Source of the DNA: CAVORD01 sp963698535
GTDB taxonomy: Bacteria; Bacteroidota; Bacteroidia; Bacteroidales; VadinHA17
Assembly: GCA_963698535.1 (NCBI GenBank)
Contig: CAVORD010000001.1
Coordinates: forward strand, 1,240,001 to 1,304,000
Direction of reading: 5' to 3'
DNA: 64,000 nucleotides
Positions 8,156 through 18,959 of the stretch are shown piece after piece. Made by a program: the position numbers and the translations under genes. A model generated the notes under the pieces. That model saw only the letters and a program-made list of their open reading frames with translations, had not been told where the DNA came from and ran no database searches. How positions within the stretch are numbered: the stretch's first letter is position 1; every line of letters starts with the position of its first letter.

Positions 8156-10687
8156 ATGAAAGCATTAATCTATATAGTATTTCTATTGGTTCTGCCATTG
8201 AATATTTACGGCCAGAACTGCTCAATACTGTCAAAAGCAAATAATATTACTCCTGACAAACTTTGTTCTCCGGTAAGGACTGTATGGCAGGTCAGCTATA
8301 CAGGGGTCAATAATGCAGGTACAACAGTAACCATCAGATACGACTGGGACAATGGTGTAGTTGAAACAATTCCTGCCATCGAAGTCGCCCCGGGAGTATT
8401 TCAAGCCACCGCTGCCATGATATACACTTCGGCAGGCGATGTATGTAATTATCATCCACGGGCTACCTTAATAGTCAATGGCGTTGTCTGTACATCATCA
8501 TCTCAGGAACAGATAGTAACAGTATGGGATAATGATGACAGTAACGGTGGTGAAATGCATATCTCACCCGAGATATATCCCATATGCGTTGGCTCCGGTG
8601 CCAATGTACGCTTCCGTGATATTACCCAATTCAATTGCGTACCGCCCCAGGAAGAGGATAATCCTAACGTTAATACGAGATGGATACAATGGATCTATGG
8701 CACTGATAATACAATGACAGGGAGTCCTGTGACAATTGAAGGATTTTTACGGACCTTCCCCTATCGTGACAATATTATCACATTGACCGGCCCGGTTACT
8801 GGTTCAGGTATCTGGGCTCGTGTTATTAACGTGGCAGCTGACAAAGCCCTGGGCCAGTATTTTGAAGTTACCCTACGTAACTGGAACTACTGTAATCCAT
8901 ATGATGATCCCAATATTCCGGGACCACCGGCCGACCCTGTAAATGGAGACAACCCGCCTGTTGAGACTACAGCCATTATTCTTATTGTAGCATACCCCGA
9001 TGCTACTATTAACCCGGTAGATCCCCTTTGTGCAAATGACAGCCCTGTAACCCTTACAGCTCACGACCCTGGTGGTACATGGTCGGGACCAGGGGTTTCA
9101 GGCAACCTATTCGACCCTGCTATTTCGGGACCCGGAGACCATATTGTGAGATACCAGATAACCAACTCCAACGGTTGTACCGATAATGATGAAACGGTTG
9201 TTACGGTGGCCCCGATACCCGACGCAACTATTCTTTCAGGTGGCATAGTATGCTCCTCTGATCCTCCATTCACTCTTGTTGCCCGTGATCCAGGAGGGAT
9301 ATGGGCCGGGCCGGGAGTTACAGGAAGCACCTTTGACCCTTCCACCCCCGGAGCAGGCAATCATATTGTAAGCTACTCTGTTACAGATATGAATGGATGC
9401 ACCGATATTGAAGAGACAATAATTACCGTAGCCACTCCCGATGCTACCATTGCACCTGTTGACACCTTGTGCCACGATAGCCCCCCTGTTACTCTGATAG
9501 CTCATGATCTGGGGGGTGTCTGGTCAGGACCGGGTGTTATAGGGAACAGGTTCAACCCACTAATTGCCGGCACCGGTGATCATGTTATCTCTTATGCTAT
9601 TTCAAATGCCGATTGCAGCGATTTCGACAATATTACCATAACTGTAATGCCGATCCCCACTATAAACATTGTAAATCCGGGGACCCAGTATATCGACGGT
9701 GCACCTGTGGTATTAACAGCAACTCCCTTTGGCGGGATATGGTCAGGCAATGGATTGACAGGTAATCTTTTCGACCCCGGTGCCGCAGGAACAGGGACAC
9801 ATATAATCTATTATCAGACAATACCCGACAGATGGGGATGCAGATCTTCAGATACGATACACATAATTGTAAGAATGCCTCAGTTGCCTGTGGCAGATTT
9901 TGAAGTTGTTCCGTCAGGATGCGCTCCTCTGACTGTCAGTTTCAAAAACAACAGTCAATACGGGACAAATTATACCTGGGATTTTGGTGATGGGGTCTAC
10001 TCCAGAGAGAAAGAGCCTGTTCATACCTTCTATATGCCCGGTGAATACCTGGTACATCTTACTGTCAATAATATTGCAGGACAATCGGTTCAATATGGAA
10101 CAGTAACTGTGTTCCAAAATCCTTCGGCTCTCTTCACCGCCTACCCTACCAACATAGTGAATAATAAACAGATAGTCGTTTTCACTAATCTCAGTTTTTA
10201 CGACTCCAGCTATCTCTGGAATTTCGGAGATGGTGCGACCTCAACAGAGAAGAATCCCTGGCACCAGTACCTTAATCCGGGGGAATACAAAGTCACCCTT
10301 ACTGTTTATTCGAGTAATGGCTGTATCGATTCAACCACACTACAGACACCTATAATTGTTGCCTGGATAATTGGGGATATCAGGTTTGCAAATGTCTTCA
10401 AATGGAACGGCTCAGGCCCTACCGGAGGAGAATGGACAGAAGGTGATTACGAGAGAATGGATTATGTTTTCAGACCGTTCTCCGAGAATGTCTCAAAATA
10501 CCATCTCCAGATATTTAACAGGTGGGGAGTCCTTATCTTTGAAAGTCTTGATCTGAACAAAGGATGGGATGGCTATTCCAAAGATGGCAGCCTGGCTATA
10601 CAGGGTGTATATGTATGGAAAGCTACCGGGCAGTATGAGGATGGGTCGTACTTCGAAAAGGTCGGAGATGTGACCTTTCTGCACTAA
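8156..10687 (+). CDS. Secreted PKD-repeat protein with type IX type-B sorting domain
   Basis: 843 residues. A signal peptide (1-19, ending NIYGQ) is followed by an N-terminal domain without clear homology, then four repeats of about 75 residues (from roughly 290 to 580) built on the pattern DPGGTWSGPGV-x-G-x-x-FDP, an Ig-like repeat seen in gliding and adhesin proteins. Two PKD domains follow (about 583-665 and 670-745; YTWDFGDGVYSREK and YLWNFGDGATSTEK). The final 95 residues (FNRWGVLIFES, KGWDGYSKDG, GVYVWKATG) are the CHU_C gliding-associated type-B sorting domain, recognised by the type IX secretion system. The protein should be exported and surface-associated or released; an adhesin role is inference. 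It is monocistronic. Confidence 0.88.
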   Translation: MKALIYIVFLLVLPLNIYGQNCSILSKANNITPDKLCSPVRTVWQVSYTGVNNAGTTVTIRYDWDNGVVETIPAIEVAPGVFQATAAMIYTSAGDVCNYHPRATLIVNGVVCTSSSQEQIVTVWDNDDSNGGEMHISPEIYPICVGSGANVRFRDITQFNCVPPQEEDNPNVNTRWIQWIYGTDNTMTGSPVTIEGFLRTFPYRDNIITLTGPVTGSGIWARVINVAADKALGQYFEVTLRNWNYCNPYDDPNIPGPPADPVNGDNPPVETTAIILIVAYPDATINPVDPLCANDSPVTLTAHDPGGTWSGPGVSGNLFDPAISGPGDHIVRYQITNSNGCTDNDETVVTVAPIPDATILSGGIVCSSDPPFTLVARDPGGIWAGPGVTGSTFDPSTPGAGNHIVSYSVTDMNGCTDIEETIITVATPDATIAPVDTLCHDSPPVTLIAHDLGGVWSGPGVIGNRFNPLIAGTGDHVISYAISNADCSDFDNITITVMPIPTINIVNPGTQYIDGAPVVLTATPFGGIWSGNGLTGNLFDPGAAGTGTHIIYYQTIPDRWGCRSSDTIHIIVRMPQLPVADFEVVPSGCAPLTVSFKNNSQYGTNYTWDFGDGVYSREKEPVHTFYMPGEYLVHLTVNNIAGQSVQYGTVTVFQNPSALFTAYPTNIVNNKQIVVFTNLSFYDSSYLWNFGDGATSTEKNPWHQYLNPGEYKVTLTVYSSNGCIDSTTLQTPIIVAWIIGDIRFANVFKWNGSGPTGGEWTEGDYERMDYVFRPFSENVSKYHLQIFNRWGVLIFESLDLNKGWDGYSKDGSLAIQGVYVWKATGQYEDGSYFEKVGDVTFLH

Positions 10688-10721
10688 CCATAATAGCTCT
10701 CCTGAATAATTATGACAGTGA

Positions 10722-10770
10722 GATGACAGCCTGCACGTCATAGCTTGACTGGGGCGGGTTGGACAATGGC
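10722..10770. repeat. Intergenic palindromic repeat, copy C (diverged)
   Basis: GACAGCCTGCACGTC, AGCTTG and GGGGCGGGTTGG align with copy B (GGCAGCCTGCCCGTC, AGCCTT, GAGGCGGGTTGG) with many substitutions. It lies in the 222-bp gap after the PKD protein gene. Confidence 0.4.
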
Positions 10771-10825
10771 AATAGCAAACAGGCAATAATGAAAACTATT
10801 AATCTGTAAAAAGGATAAAGATTGT

Positions 10826-10833
10826 TATTTTTG
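10826..10833 (+). promoter_or_regulatory. Possible -7 promoter element
   Basis: TATTTTTG matches TAnnTTTG and lies 76 bp upstream of the regulator start codon. No -33 box was recognised, and the motif is short enough to occur by chance. Confidence 0.3.
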
Positions 10834-10909
10834 ATACCGAAATGCTGTCGGCAGGTAAATCTTATAATTTCTATATGCCCGACCAAAGCATGTATACAAT
10901 AGATCCACA

Positions 10910-13762
10910 ATGGTTCAGACTAATGAACTTCCGCAAAAAAGATGGTCTTCCAATGTAGGAAGGATTATTACCAGCTTCGTATTAGTATGTACTTTACTGG
11001 GGGGCACCGATCTTTCAGGACAGGAGCTACCTCCCATCCTGACCTTTTTCCCTTCTGATTATGGTGCAGACAATCAAAACTGGATGATATCACAGGCACC
11101 TGATAAATTAATTTACATAGCCAACAATCAGGGCTTACTGCAATTTAATGGGTCAGGGTGGCAACTATTCCCCTCACCCAACAATTCAATCATAAGGACG
11201 GTTTCTGTAGAGGGTGATAGGATATATACGGGTTGCTATATGGATTTTGGATACTGGCAAAAGAACGATCTCGGACTTCTCGACTATATCTCCTTAAAAG
11301 AGGAACTTAAATTGGAAATGATTGATGATGAAAACTTCTGGGGAATACAAACCCTGGGAGAATGGATCCTTTTCCAGTCGGCCAGGCGAATCTGCTTCTA
11401 CAATACGGGTGACGATTCTTACAAGGTGATTAATGCTGATGATGATATTCAGAAGATGAACGTTATCGATGGAAGGCTATTCTATTTTGTCGCCAATCAG
11501 GGAATTTACACCATCAAGGAGGGAAATCCACATTTGCTCATCCCTTCCGTCATGCTTGCGGATGACAGGGTAATGGATATATTTCCCCAGGAAGATGGAA
11601 TTATGATACTATTGCAGAAAAATGGATTCTACACCTACACCGATGGAAAATGCAGAAAGTGGGAGATCCCTGCAAACAAAATTTTGAGTCAGACATCTAT
11701 CTTTTGCGGATTAAGGTTAAGTGATAATAGTTATGCGTTGGGGACTATTTCCGACGGTCTGATATTCATGTCAGAAAATGGTGAGATACGATATCACATC
11801 AAAAAAATAAACGGGCTGAACAATAACACGGTTTTATCACTATTCGAAGATGAGGGGATGAATGTGTGGGTTGGGCTGGATAATGGCATTAACTGTATAA
11901 ATCTCAATTCACCAATCAGGATATTCAACGATTATCGGGGAGAAATTGGAACTGTATACGCCTCCCTGATCCATAATGGTTACCTCTATCTGGGAACAAA
12001 TCAGGGACTTTTTTTCAAGAAGTATGGTAGCCAGGAACCTTTTAAGTTTATTGATAACACAGCCGGACAGGTTTGGTGCCTGAAAGTGATAGATGGAGAT
12101 CTGCTGTGTGGTCACCACGCCGGGACTTTCCTTGTTAGGGGAGACACTGCAGAGGAGATAAGCAATATTAGAGGCACATGGAAGATAGAGAAGATAGGAA
12201 GCCGGCCGGACCTTCTTATTCAGGGTAATTATTCCGGGATTTATATCTTGTCAAAGCAGCAGGGTAAGTGGAAGTATCGCAACAAGATGGAAGGTTTCTA
12301 TTACTCGGCTCGATACTTCGAGGTTGATGACGAAAATACAATCTGGGTCAGCCATGAGTATAAGGGTATTTTTAAAGTAGTACCTGACATTACATTTACC
12401 AGGGCAACCGAAGTATCTCTTGACACAGATATTCCAAATGGTAAAAATTCGGGTTTAATAAAATTCAGGGACCAGATTTATTACAGCTATAAACATGGTA
12501 TTTACAGACTTAACCGGGAGAACAATAAATTTGTGATAGACAGCTTATTAAGCAAGATCCTGCTAAATGATGAATATGTTTCGGGAAAGCTTATTGTGGA
12601 TGATGAGAATAACTTGTGGGCATTTACCAAGAACAGTATTTTTTGTATTTCAGTTGGCCAGCTCTCGGAGGATCCAATTATAAAAACCCTTCCCATCTCC
12701 AACCAGATGAGAAAAACCATGTCGGGATATGATAACATAGCACATCTGACCGGTAATAATTACCTGTTGGGAACTGTTGATGGTTACCTGCTGATAGATA
12801 TTTCCCGGTTCCGCGATCAAAATTTTTCTGTCATCCTTAACAAGGTCTCCCTTCTTTCTGTAAACAATGAGATCACTAATATAAATCCCGGCCTTACTGG
12901 CGATTTCAGCCATTCAGAGAACACATTCAGATTTGACTATAGTGTGCCTGAATATGACAAATACAGTGCTACAGAGTACCAGTACAGACTGTTAGGTGTT
13001 AATAGCAACTGGTCGAAATGGAGCTCCGATCATACCCAAATATTCGAAAACCTTAAACATGGTGATTACCAATTCCATGTAAGAGCCAGGGTTGGAAGTG
13101 TGATGACTGACAATATAGGAACCTATAGTTTTAAGATAGAAAAACCATGGCAAATAACTAATACGGCTATTGCCGGGTACATTTTAATAGGTCTTATAAG
13201 TATTGTTTTTCTGAATATTCTTTACAATCGTAATTACCGGATAAAGAAGGACAGAGAACTTGAGTTAAGTAAAAAACAATATGAATTGAGTAATCTTGAG
13301 GCACAGCAACAAATCATTTTGATGAAGAATGAACAGTTGAGGCGGGATATTGAGAGTAAATCAAGTGAATTGTTTGTTTCTACGATGAGCATTGCAAAGA
13401 AGAATGAACTGCTGGGCACCATCAAGAAGGGACTTGATAAAGTATCTGGTTCGTCCGAGATCAAGCCAATTGTACACCTGATCGATAAAAACCTCGACAA
13501 TAAGAATGACTGGAAAGTTTTTGAGGAGGCTTTTAACAATACCGATAAGGACTTCTTCCGCAAGGTAAAAAAGTATCATCCTGAATTAACTCACAATGAT
13601 CTCAGGCTATGTGCATACCTTCGTCTGAATCTTTCCACAAAGGAGATAGCTCCTTTGCTAAACATATCAGTTAAAAGTGTGGAGATTAAAAGATACAGGC
13701 TTAGAAAGAAGATGGACCTTCCACATAACAAAAGCCTTGTAGATTATATACTGGAAGTTTAG
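10910..13762 (+). CDS. Membrane-spanning propeller (Y_Y_Y) regulator with LuxR-type HTH
   Basis: 950 residues. A signal anchor (about 18-38) is followed by a periplasmic two-component-type beta-propeller (40-650) and a Y_Y_Y domain (about 665-745: YQYRLLGVNSNWSKWSS, GDYQFHVRAR). Then come one membrane helix (about 752-772), a cytoplasmic coiled coil (775-850) and a C-terminal LuxR-type HTH (about 880-945: LRLCAYLRLNLSTKEIAPLL, then SVEIKRYRLRKKM). There is no histidine kinase or receiver domain, so the signal must pass straight from propeller to DNA-binding domain, unlike the hybrid two-component systems that control many PULs. It is divergent from nothing and sits just before SusC/SusD, which it probably regulates. 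Confidence 0.87.
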   Translation: MVQTNELPQKRWSSNVGRIITSFVLVCTLLGGTDLSGQELPPILTFFPSDYGADNQNWMISQAPDKLIYIANNQGLLQFNGSGWQLFPSPNNSIIRTVSVEGDRIYTGCYMDFGYWQKNDLGLLDYISLKEELKLEMIDDENFWGIQTLGEWILFQSARRICFYNTGDDSYKVINADDDIQKMNVIDGRLFYFVANQGIYTIKEGNPHLLIPSVMLADDRVMDIFPQEDGIMILLQKNGFYTYTDGKCRKWEIPANKILSQTSIFCGLRLSDNSYALGTISDGLIFMSENGEIRYHIKKINGLNNNTVLSLFEDEGMNVWVGLDNGINCINLNSPIRIFNDYRGEIGTVYASLIHNGYLYLGTNQGLFFKKYGSQEPFKFIDNTAGQVWCLKVIDGDLLCGHHAGTFLVRGDTAEEISNIRGTWKIEKIGSRPDLLIQGNYSGIYILSKQQGKWKYRNKMEGFYYSARYFEVDDENTIWVSHEYKGIFKVVPDITFTRATEVSLDTDIPNGKNSGLIKFRDQIYYSYKHGIYRLNRENNKFVIDSLLSKILLNDEYVSGKLIVDDENNLWAFTKNSIFCISVGQLSEDPIIKTLPISNQMRKTMSGYDNIAHLTGNNYLLGTVDGYLLIDISRFRDQNFSVILNKVSLLSVNNEITNINPGLTGDFSHSENTFRFDYSVPEYDKYSATEYQYRLLGVNSNWSKWSSDHTQIFENLKHGDYQFHVRARVGSVMTDNIGTYSFKIEKPWQITNTAIAGYILIGLISIVFLNILYNRNYRIKKDRELELSKKQYELSNLEAQQQIILMKNEQLRRDIESKSSELFVSTMSIAKKNELLGTIKKGLDKVSGSSEIKPIVHLIDKNLDNKNDWKVFEEAFNNTDKDFFRKVKKYHPELTHNDLRLCAYLRLNLSTKEIAPLLNISVKSVEIKRYRLRKKMDLPHNKSLVDYILEV

Positions 13763-14135
13763 ACTCTCTCCCCTGAAATATCTAAACAATAGCTTAACAA
13801 CTATTGATGGAGGCAGCCATAAAACAATTATTTGGTGAAGACCTGCGACAACAGAACACTCGCACATTGTGTACATTCGAAGCCTCTCTTATTACTTTTA
13901 AGGCTGTAGAGTTCTTGTATAGGTAGTTTAATTGCATCTCCCCTTACAAACTCGTAACTTGTAAATAATTAAAGATCCAAAAGAGTTTTCTCAGAAAGTC
14001 GTGTTTATCCGGCAAAAAACCGGGGTGTTAATTCCAAATATGAAATCAAAAATGAAATATTTAATAATCAAAACTAAATATTTAACTATCAAAACTAACT
14101 CTATTTATAATTACTAACCTTAAACCTTGTTAATT
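13763..14135. promoter_or_regulatory. Regulatory region upstream of susC
   Basis: 373 bp with no gene. The last 100 bp are strongly AT-rich and contain three direct repeats with the pattern AAATAT-n-ATCAAAA starting at 14036, 14055 and 14076; the last two are 21 bp each, abut, and differ at only two bases. They lie 40-100 bp before the SusC start and are good candidate activator sites. A small CCGG-C-AAAAAA-CCGG hairpin lies at about 14010-14024. The start codon itself has no Shine-Dalgarno sequence. Confidence 0.5.
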
Positions 14136-17100
14136 ATGAGAAAATTGACAGTTATTATTGTATTTCTTCTTTCGGTTGGAATACAATATGCATTTGCTCA
14201 AAAAACAGTTACCGGCAAGGTGTCAAACGCCACAGATAACACGGCCCTGCCCGGTGTTACTGTAGTGGTTCAGGGCACCAACACCGGTTCTATTACAAAT
14301 GCTGCTGGTGAATTTACAATTGAGGTGCCTGGTGACCAGGCGGTATTGCTCTTCTCCTTCATTGGTTTTGAGAAGAAATCAGTAACCGTTGGGTCTCAGA
14401 CATTCATTGAAATTTCACTTGCTGAGAGTGTCCTGGGAATGGACGAGGTTGTCGTTACCGCACTTGGGATAAAGAGGGAACAGAAAGCCCTTGGTTATTC
14501 AGTACAGAAAGTGGATGGTAGCAACCTGCAAAAAGTTGCTGGTGTTGATGTTGGAACCTCACTAACCGGTAAAGTTGCCGGTGTTCTGGTAAAGAACTCA
14601 ACCGACTTCAACGTTGAACCAATAATTCAGGTAAGGGGTGAAGATCCACTTATCGTGATCGACGGTATAGCCTACTCCAATAAAAAGGTGAACGACATCT
14701 CAGCAGAAGATATCGCATCTATTGAGGTATTGAAAGGGGCACCGGCATCGGCTCTTTATGGATTCCGCGGACAGAGCGGAGCCATTCTTATTACCACGAA
14801 AAACGGTAGTGCCGGAGATGTGGGAGTTACCGTTAACCTTTCATCTAATACCCTTGCTACTGCCGGATTTCTGGCCATACCTGAAAAGCAAAGTGTATAT
14901 GGCCGTGGTACTGCTTATTTATATGACATCAATTCCGACCAGTCATGGGGAACTTTTATGGATGGTACGGTACGTACACAGTGGGATCCAATCTCAAAGA
15001 CCTTCAGGGATTATGAGTACCTGCCTGTAGGAAAAGACAATTTCAGTAACTTCCTCGAAACGGGCTATGTTACCAACAATAACGTAAGTATTGCATTCAG
15101 GAATAATCAGGTAGCGGTAAGAAGCTCATTGAATTACACTGAGAACAAGGGAAGGTATCCCAATACGATCCTGAATAAATACACCTATACCCTCGGAGGG
15201 GACATTAACATGGATAAGTTCAGACTAACATCCAACATGTCCTATACCAAGAGAGAAACACCTAATATGGGTTCCAATGGCTACACCTCATACGACCCTA
15301 TGTACACTCTCTTAATATGGTCTTCTGCCGATTTCAACATCCTTGATTATAAGGACAATTACTGGATCAAGCCCGGTGAGGTACAGAACAACCACTTTGG
15401 TTACAATATTTTAGCAAACTCTTATTCAGGGAAAAGTCAGAATAACCCCTATTTCGACCGCTGGCAAAGGCTGAACGAGCAATCGAGGGATATTTTCAAT
15501 TCCGACCTAACAACAAGTTATGATATAAGTGACTGGCTAACTGTCACTGCCAGAACAGGTCTTGACTTTTACATTGACCGCGGAGCACTTAAAATCTCAC
15601 AGGGATCATATACTTCTGCAGGTAACACTGGAATACCCGGTATACCTTACCCATGGGGTGAAAGCAGGAAAGGTTCATATATGACCGGAAGAACACAGGG
15701 GTTCAGTCTCAACAGTGATCTTATGTTAACCGGTAAGAAAACCTTTATTGATAAATTAACCGTTGATTATCTGGCGGGTGGAACAATTTTCTACGACAGG
15801 AACGATAACGTCAACGCCAAGACCATGGGTGGTATTTCAATTCCTGAATACTTCTCACTCAACGCTTCCGTTACCCCTGCCGCAGTTGCTGAAAGCACCG
15901 TAGCCAGGCAGGTAAACTCCCTGTTCGGTCGTCTGGCACTTTCATGGAGTAACCTGGTATATGTTGATTTTACAGGACGCCAGGACTGGGTTTCCATGCT
16001 TGCCAACCCTGAGGTACCAGAAGAGGACAGAGTTTACTTCTACCCATCTGTTTCAGGTAGTTTTATTGCATCAGAGCTTCTTCCTGAGTCTTTATCAAGC
16101 GTTGTAAACCTTCTTAAGATCAGGGGATCATGGACAGAGGCAAAATCAGCCCCTAACCCATATGCTATCAACAGTGTTTTCACAGTTACACCCAGTACCT
16201 GGAATACACTCACCGGAGCTTCCGCTCCTTCCTCCCTCTACCTTAACTCCTATAGCCCGAATACTTCGGCTACTACTGAAATTGGTATGCAGGGTATTCT
16301 TCTGAACAGGCTTCTCACTTTTGATGTAACATACTATTCAAAACGTATTTTTGATATGCTGACCCTTGGTCCTCTTTCATCAGCAACCGGGTTTACAGGC
16401 ATCTATCTGAATACCGACGAGGAGCGTTCACGCCGGGGATGGGAAGTATCAATGACTACTACTCCTGTAAAAAGTAATGATTTTCAGTGGGATCTGGGAT
16501 TCAACTGGTCAACTTATAAGGAGATCTATACAAAACTGGATTCAGTATATTCCACAAAGAAACCCTGGATAAATGTAGGTGACAGAACTGATGCCTTCAC
16601 ATTAACCGAATACCTCCGTGTTCCCGATGGAGAATATAAGGGGCAATACATTTATGCTTCGACCGGCAGAATAATGAGAAGCAGTTATTATACCCTTTAC
16701 GGGTACAGCAACCCTGACTGGATATGGGGTGTTAACTCGAACTTAAGATATAAAAACATCAGCTTATACCTTTCATTCGACGGTGTAGTAGGAGGTTTAC
16801 TAAGTACCCGCACAGAGAGTTATATGTGGCAATCGGGAGTCCATCCCAATTCAGTGACCCCGGAAAGGGAACTGGACGCACTTACTCCCGGATCATTGAA
16901 TTACATCGGACAGGGTGTAAAGGTGGTATCAGGTACAGTGACCTATAATCCTGACGGTAAAATATTGACTGATACACGTGTATATGCACCAAATGATATC
17001 CCAACTACGTATAAACAGGCTGCAATTGATATGCACAGTACCAGTGCATGGGGCGGAAGTGCCAACCCAAATGATGTTTATGAAAGGACCTTCCTGAAGC

Positions 17101-17312
17101 TGAGGGAAATATCACTTACTTATAATATCCCCGGCAGTACTCTGGACAGAATAGGAGTAGGATTTATCAAAGATGCATCCATTGGATTTATCGGACAAAA
17201 TGTTCTCTTCTGGTCAAAAGACTGGAAATATTCTGACCCTGATGGTGGCAATGAAGATTTTGCGGACCCTTCAGTTAGATACCTCGGAGGTAGCATTAAA
17301 CTCACCTTTTAA
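14136..17312 (+). CDS. susC: SusC/RagA-type TonB-dependent outer-membrane transporter
   Basis: 1058 residues from the ATG at 14136 (MRKLTVIIVFLLS, with a signal peptide ending AFAQK); an in-frame TTG 9 nt upstream is less likely. The order is a carboxypeptidase-D-like N-terminal extension (about 22-105, TVTGKVSNATDNTALPGVTV), a TonB box-like region, a plug domain (about 115-225, including VRGEDPLIVIDGIAY and SIEVLKGAPASALYGFRGQSG), and a 22-strand barrel to a terminal aromatic residue (SIKLTF). It imports oligosaccharides, with the SusD lipoprotein acting as lid. SusD follows 11 nt later. Regulation is probably through the repeats just upstream and the propeller/LuxR protein. Confidence 0.93.
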   Translation: MRKLTVIIVFLLSVGIQYAFAQKTVTGKVSNATDNTALPGVTVVVQGTNTGSITNAAGEFTIEVPGDQAVLLFSFIGFEKKSVTVGSQTFIEISLAESVLGMDEVVVTALGIKREQKALGYSVQKVDGSNLQKVAGVDVGTSLTGKVAGVLVKNSTDFNVEPIIQVRGEDPLIVIDGIAYSNKKVNDISAEDIASIEVLKGAPASALYGFRGQSGAILITTKNGSAGDVGVTVNLSSNTLATAGFLAIPEKQSVYGRGTAYLYDINSDQSWGTFMDGTVRTQWDPISKTFRDYEYLPVGKDNFSNFLETGYVTNNNVSIAFRNNQVAVRSSLNYTENKGRYPNTILNKYTYTLGGDINMDKFRLTSNMSYTKRETPNMGSNGYTSYDPMYTLLIWSSADFNILDYKDNYWIKPGEVQNNHFGYNILANSYSGKSQNNPYFDRWQRLNEQSRDIFNSDLTTSYDISDWLTVTARTGLDFYIDRGALKISQGSYTSAGNTGIPGIPYPWGESRKGSYMTGRTQGFSLNSDLMLTGKKTFIDKLTVDYLAGGTIFYDRNDNVNAKTMGGISIPEYFSLNASVTPAAVAESTVARQVNSLFGRLALSWSNLVYVDFTGRQDWVSMLANPEVPEEDRVYFYPSVSGSFIASELLPESLSSVVNLLKIRGSWTEAKSAPNPYAINSVFTVTPSTWNTLTGASAPSSLYLNSYSPNTSATTEIGMQGILLNRLLTFDVTYYSKRIFDMLTLGPLSSATGFTGIYLNTDEERSRRGWEVSMTTTPVKSNDFQWDLGFNWSTYKEIYTKLDSVYSTKKPWINVGDRTDAFTLTEYLRVPDGEYKGQYIYASTGRIMRSSYYTLYGYSNPDWIWGVNSNLRYKNISLYLSFDGVVGGLLSTRTESYMWQSGVHPNSVTPERELDALTPGSLNYIGQGVKVVSGTVTYNPDGKILTDTRVYAPNDIPTTYKQAAIDMHSTSAWGGSANPNDVYERTFLKLREISLTYNIPGSTLDRIGVGFIKDASIGFIGQNVLFWSKDWKYSDPDGGNEDFADPSVRYLGGSIKLTF

Positions 17313-17323
17313 TATATTCAGAA

Positions 17324-18851
17324 ATGAAAAAGATAATATATGTCATTACGGCTCTTTCCATGATTTTCGCTGTTTCATGCGAGAATTTTGAGGATATAAA
17401 CTCCGACCCGAATAAAACGAACCAGGTGACCTCCTCAATGCTTGCCACGCAAGTATTGAAAGACTCCTACCGTTTCTGGAATCCGAACCCCAATGATTTC
17501 ACTTCGGGTAACCTTTTCAACAAGCATATTGCAATGCTTGAGACAAACCCTAATCCCGGACAGTATTTTTATTCATACTATCCATATGGCAGCTTTGGGG
17601 CATACAAGAGGCTTACTGACCTTGGTTATATGACAAAATATGCCGAAGGCTCAACCTTTGAATCATCATACAAGGGGCTTGCTCTTTTCATGAAAGCATG
17701 GTATGGATTTAAGAACACCCTTGACATGGGTGATATCCCATATTCAGAAGCCGGAAAGGCTCTGGAAGGTATTACCAAGCCTAAATATGATAAGCAGGCC
17801 GATGTGTTTGCCGCTGTACTTAAGGATTTCCAGGATGCAGAAGCTCTTTTCGCCCAGGGAGTAAACTTCGATGGCGACATTATGTTCAACGGTGATGTTG
17901 TAAAATGGCGCAGACTCTGTAATGCAATGCAGCTAAAGGTTATACAGACAATGAGTAAAAAGGTCACTGCTGACCAGAAAGCAAGATTTGCAACTATTGT
18001 AGCTGCCGGAAACCTCTATGACAGGCAATAGTGACAATTTCAAACTGGTCTACACAACTAATTCAAATGCAACATACCCAATGTATAATGGCGAAGAGCG
18101 CAGGAAATACACCGGAGTGTCACAATTGATGGTTGAATCACTTAAGACATTGAATGACCGCAGGCTATTCTACATTGCTGAACCGGCAGCTGCTTTAGTA
18201 ACCGGAGGAGCAGCACCTAATACCTTCGCTGCTTTTGCCGGCGCACCTACTGAGCTGGCTGCTGATCAGCTGGCCCTTAACAACTCGGCAGGAGCTTATT
18301 CACTGCTGAATAAGCGGTACCCTCTCTTCCAGAATGGAGACCCGATGCTCTTCTTCACATATTCAGAACAGTGCTTCATAATTGCTGAAGCTATTGAGGA
18401 AGGTTGGGTTACCGGAACAGCACAGACATATTATGAGAATGGTGTGAAAGCTATGCTTAGCTACTACATGGCTCTCCCCAACACTGCAACATATGTTCAG
18501 GGTATGGCTATCAACCAGGCATACATCGATGCTTACTTTACCGGCGCAGCTGCCTATGCTACCGCAGGAACAAAGCAGGATCGTCTTCGTCAGATATGGA
18601 CACAGCGCTGGATGATCGACTTTTTCCAGGGGAATGGTGGCAACTACGAGCAAGTACTTCGTACCGGGTGGCCAGTATATCCGCTGGATCCTGCAACCAG
18701 CCTCAATCCTGAAGATCCGGCTGTTTACCCGAAAAGATGGATGTATCCGACGGATGAGCGGACCAAGAATCCGGTGAATTACTTCAAGGCGATTGACGAC
18801 CAATTCGGCGGATCTGATGGAATTAACCAGGTGCCCTGGTACTTACAATAG
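17324..18851 (+). CDS. susD: SusD/RagB-like surface glycan-binding lipoprotein (frameshifted)
   Basis: A lipoprotein with lipobox FAVSCEN (cysteine at about residue 19). The first frame (17324-18031) gives the N-terminal half, ending AAGNLYDRQ. The second frame (from about 18018 to 18851) continues with MTGNSDNFKLVYTTNSNATY. Removing one T from AACCTCTATGACA near 18020 makes a single 508-residue reading with NLMTGNSDNF, the expected SusD-like (PF12771-type) sequence, so this is one gene with a +1 break. The protein caps the SusC channel and binds glycan. It is in an operon with susC (11-nt gap) and is followed by a strong terminator. Confidence 0.85.
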
Positions 18852-18959
18852 GACCTCGACAGAAGTCCCGTTTTACAAAATCCTGGGAAATTGCCCACGA
18901 ATAGAGATACATAGCTCTGTTGTTTCTTAGGTTTATTAGTGGTTAGGTTTAGAGTAAGA

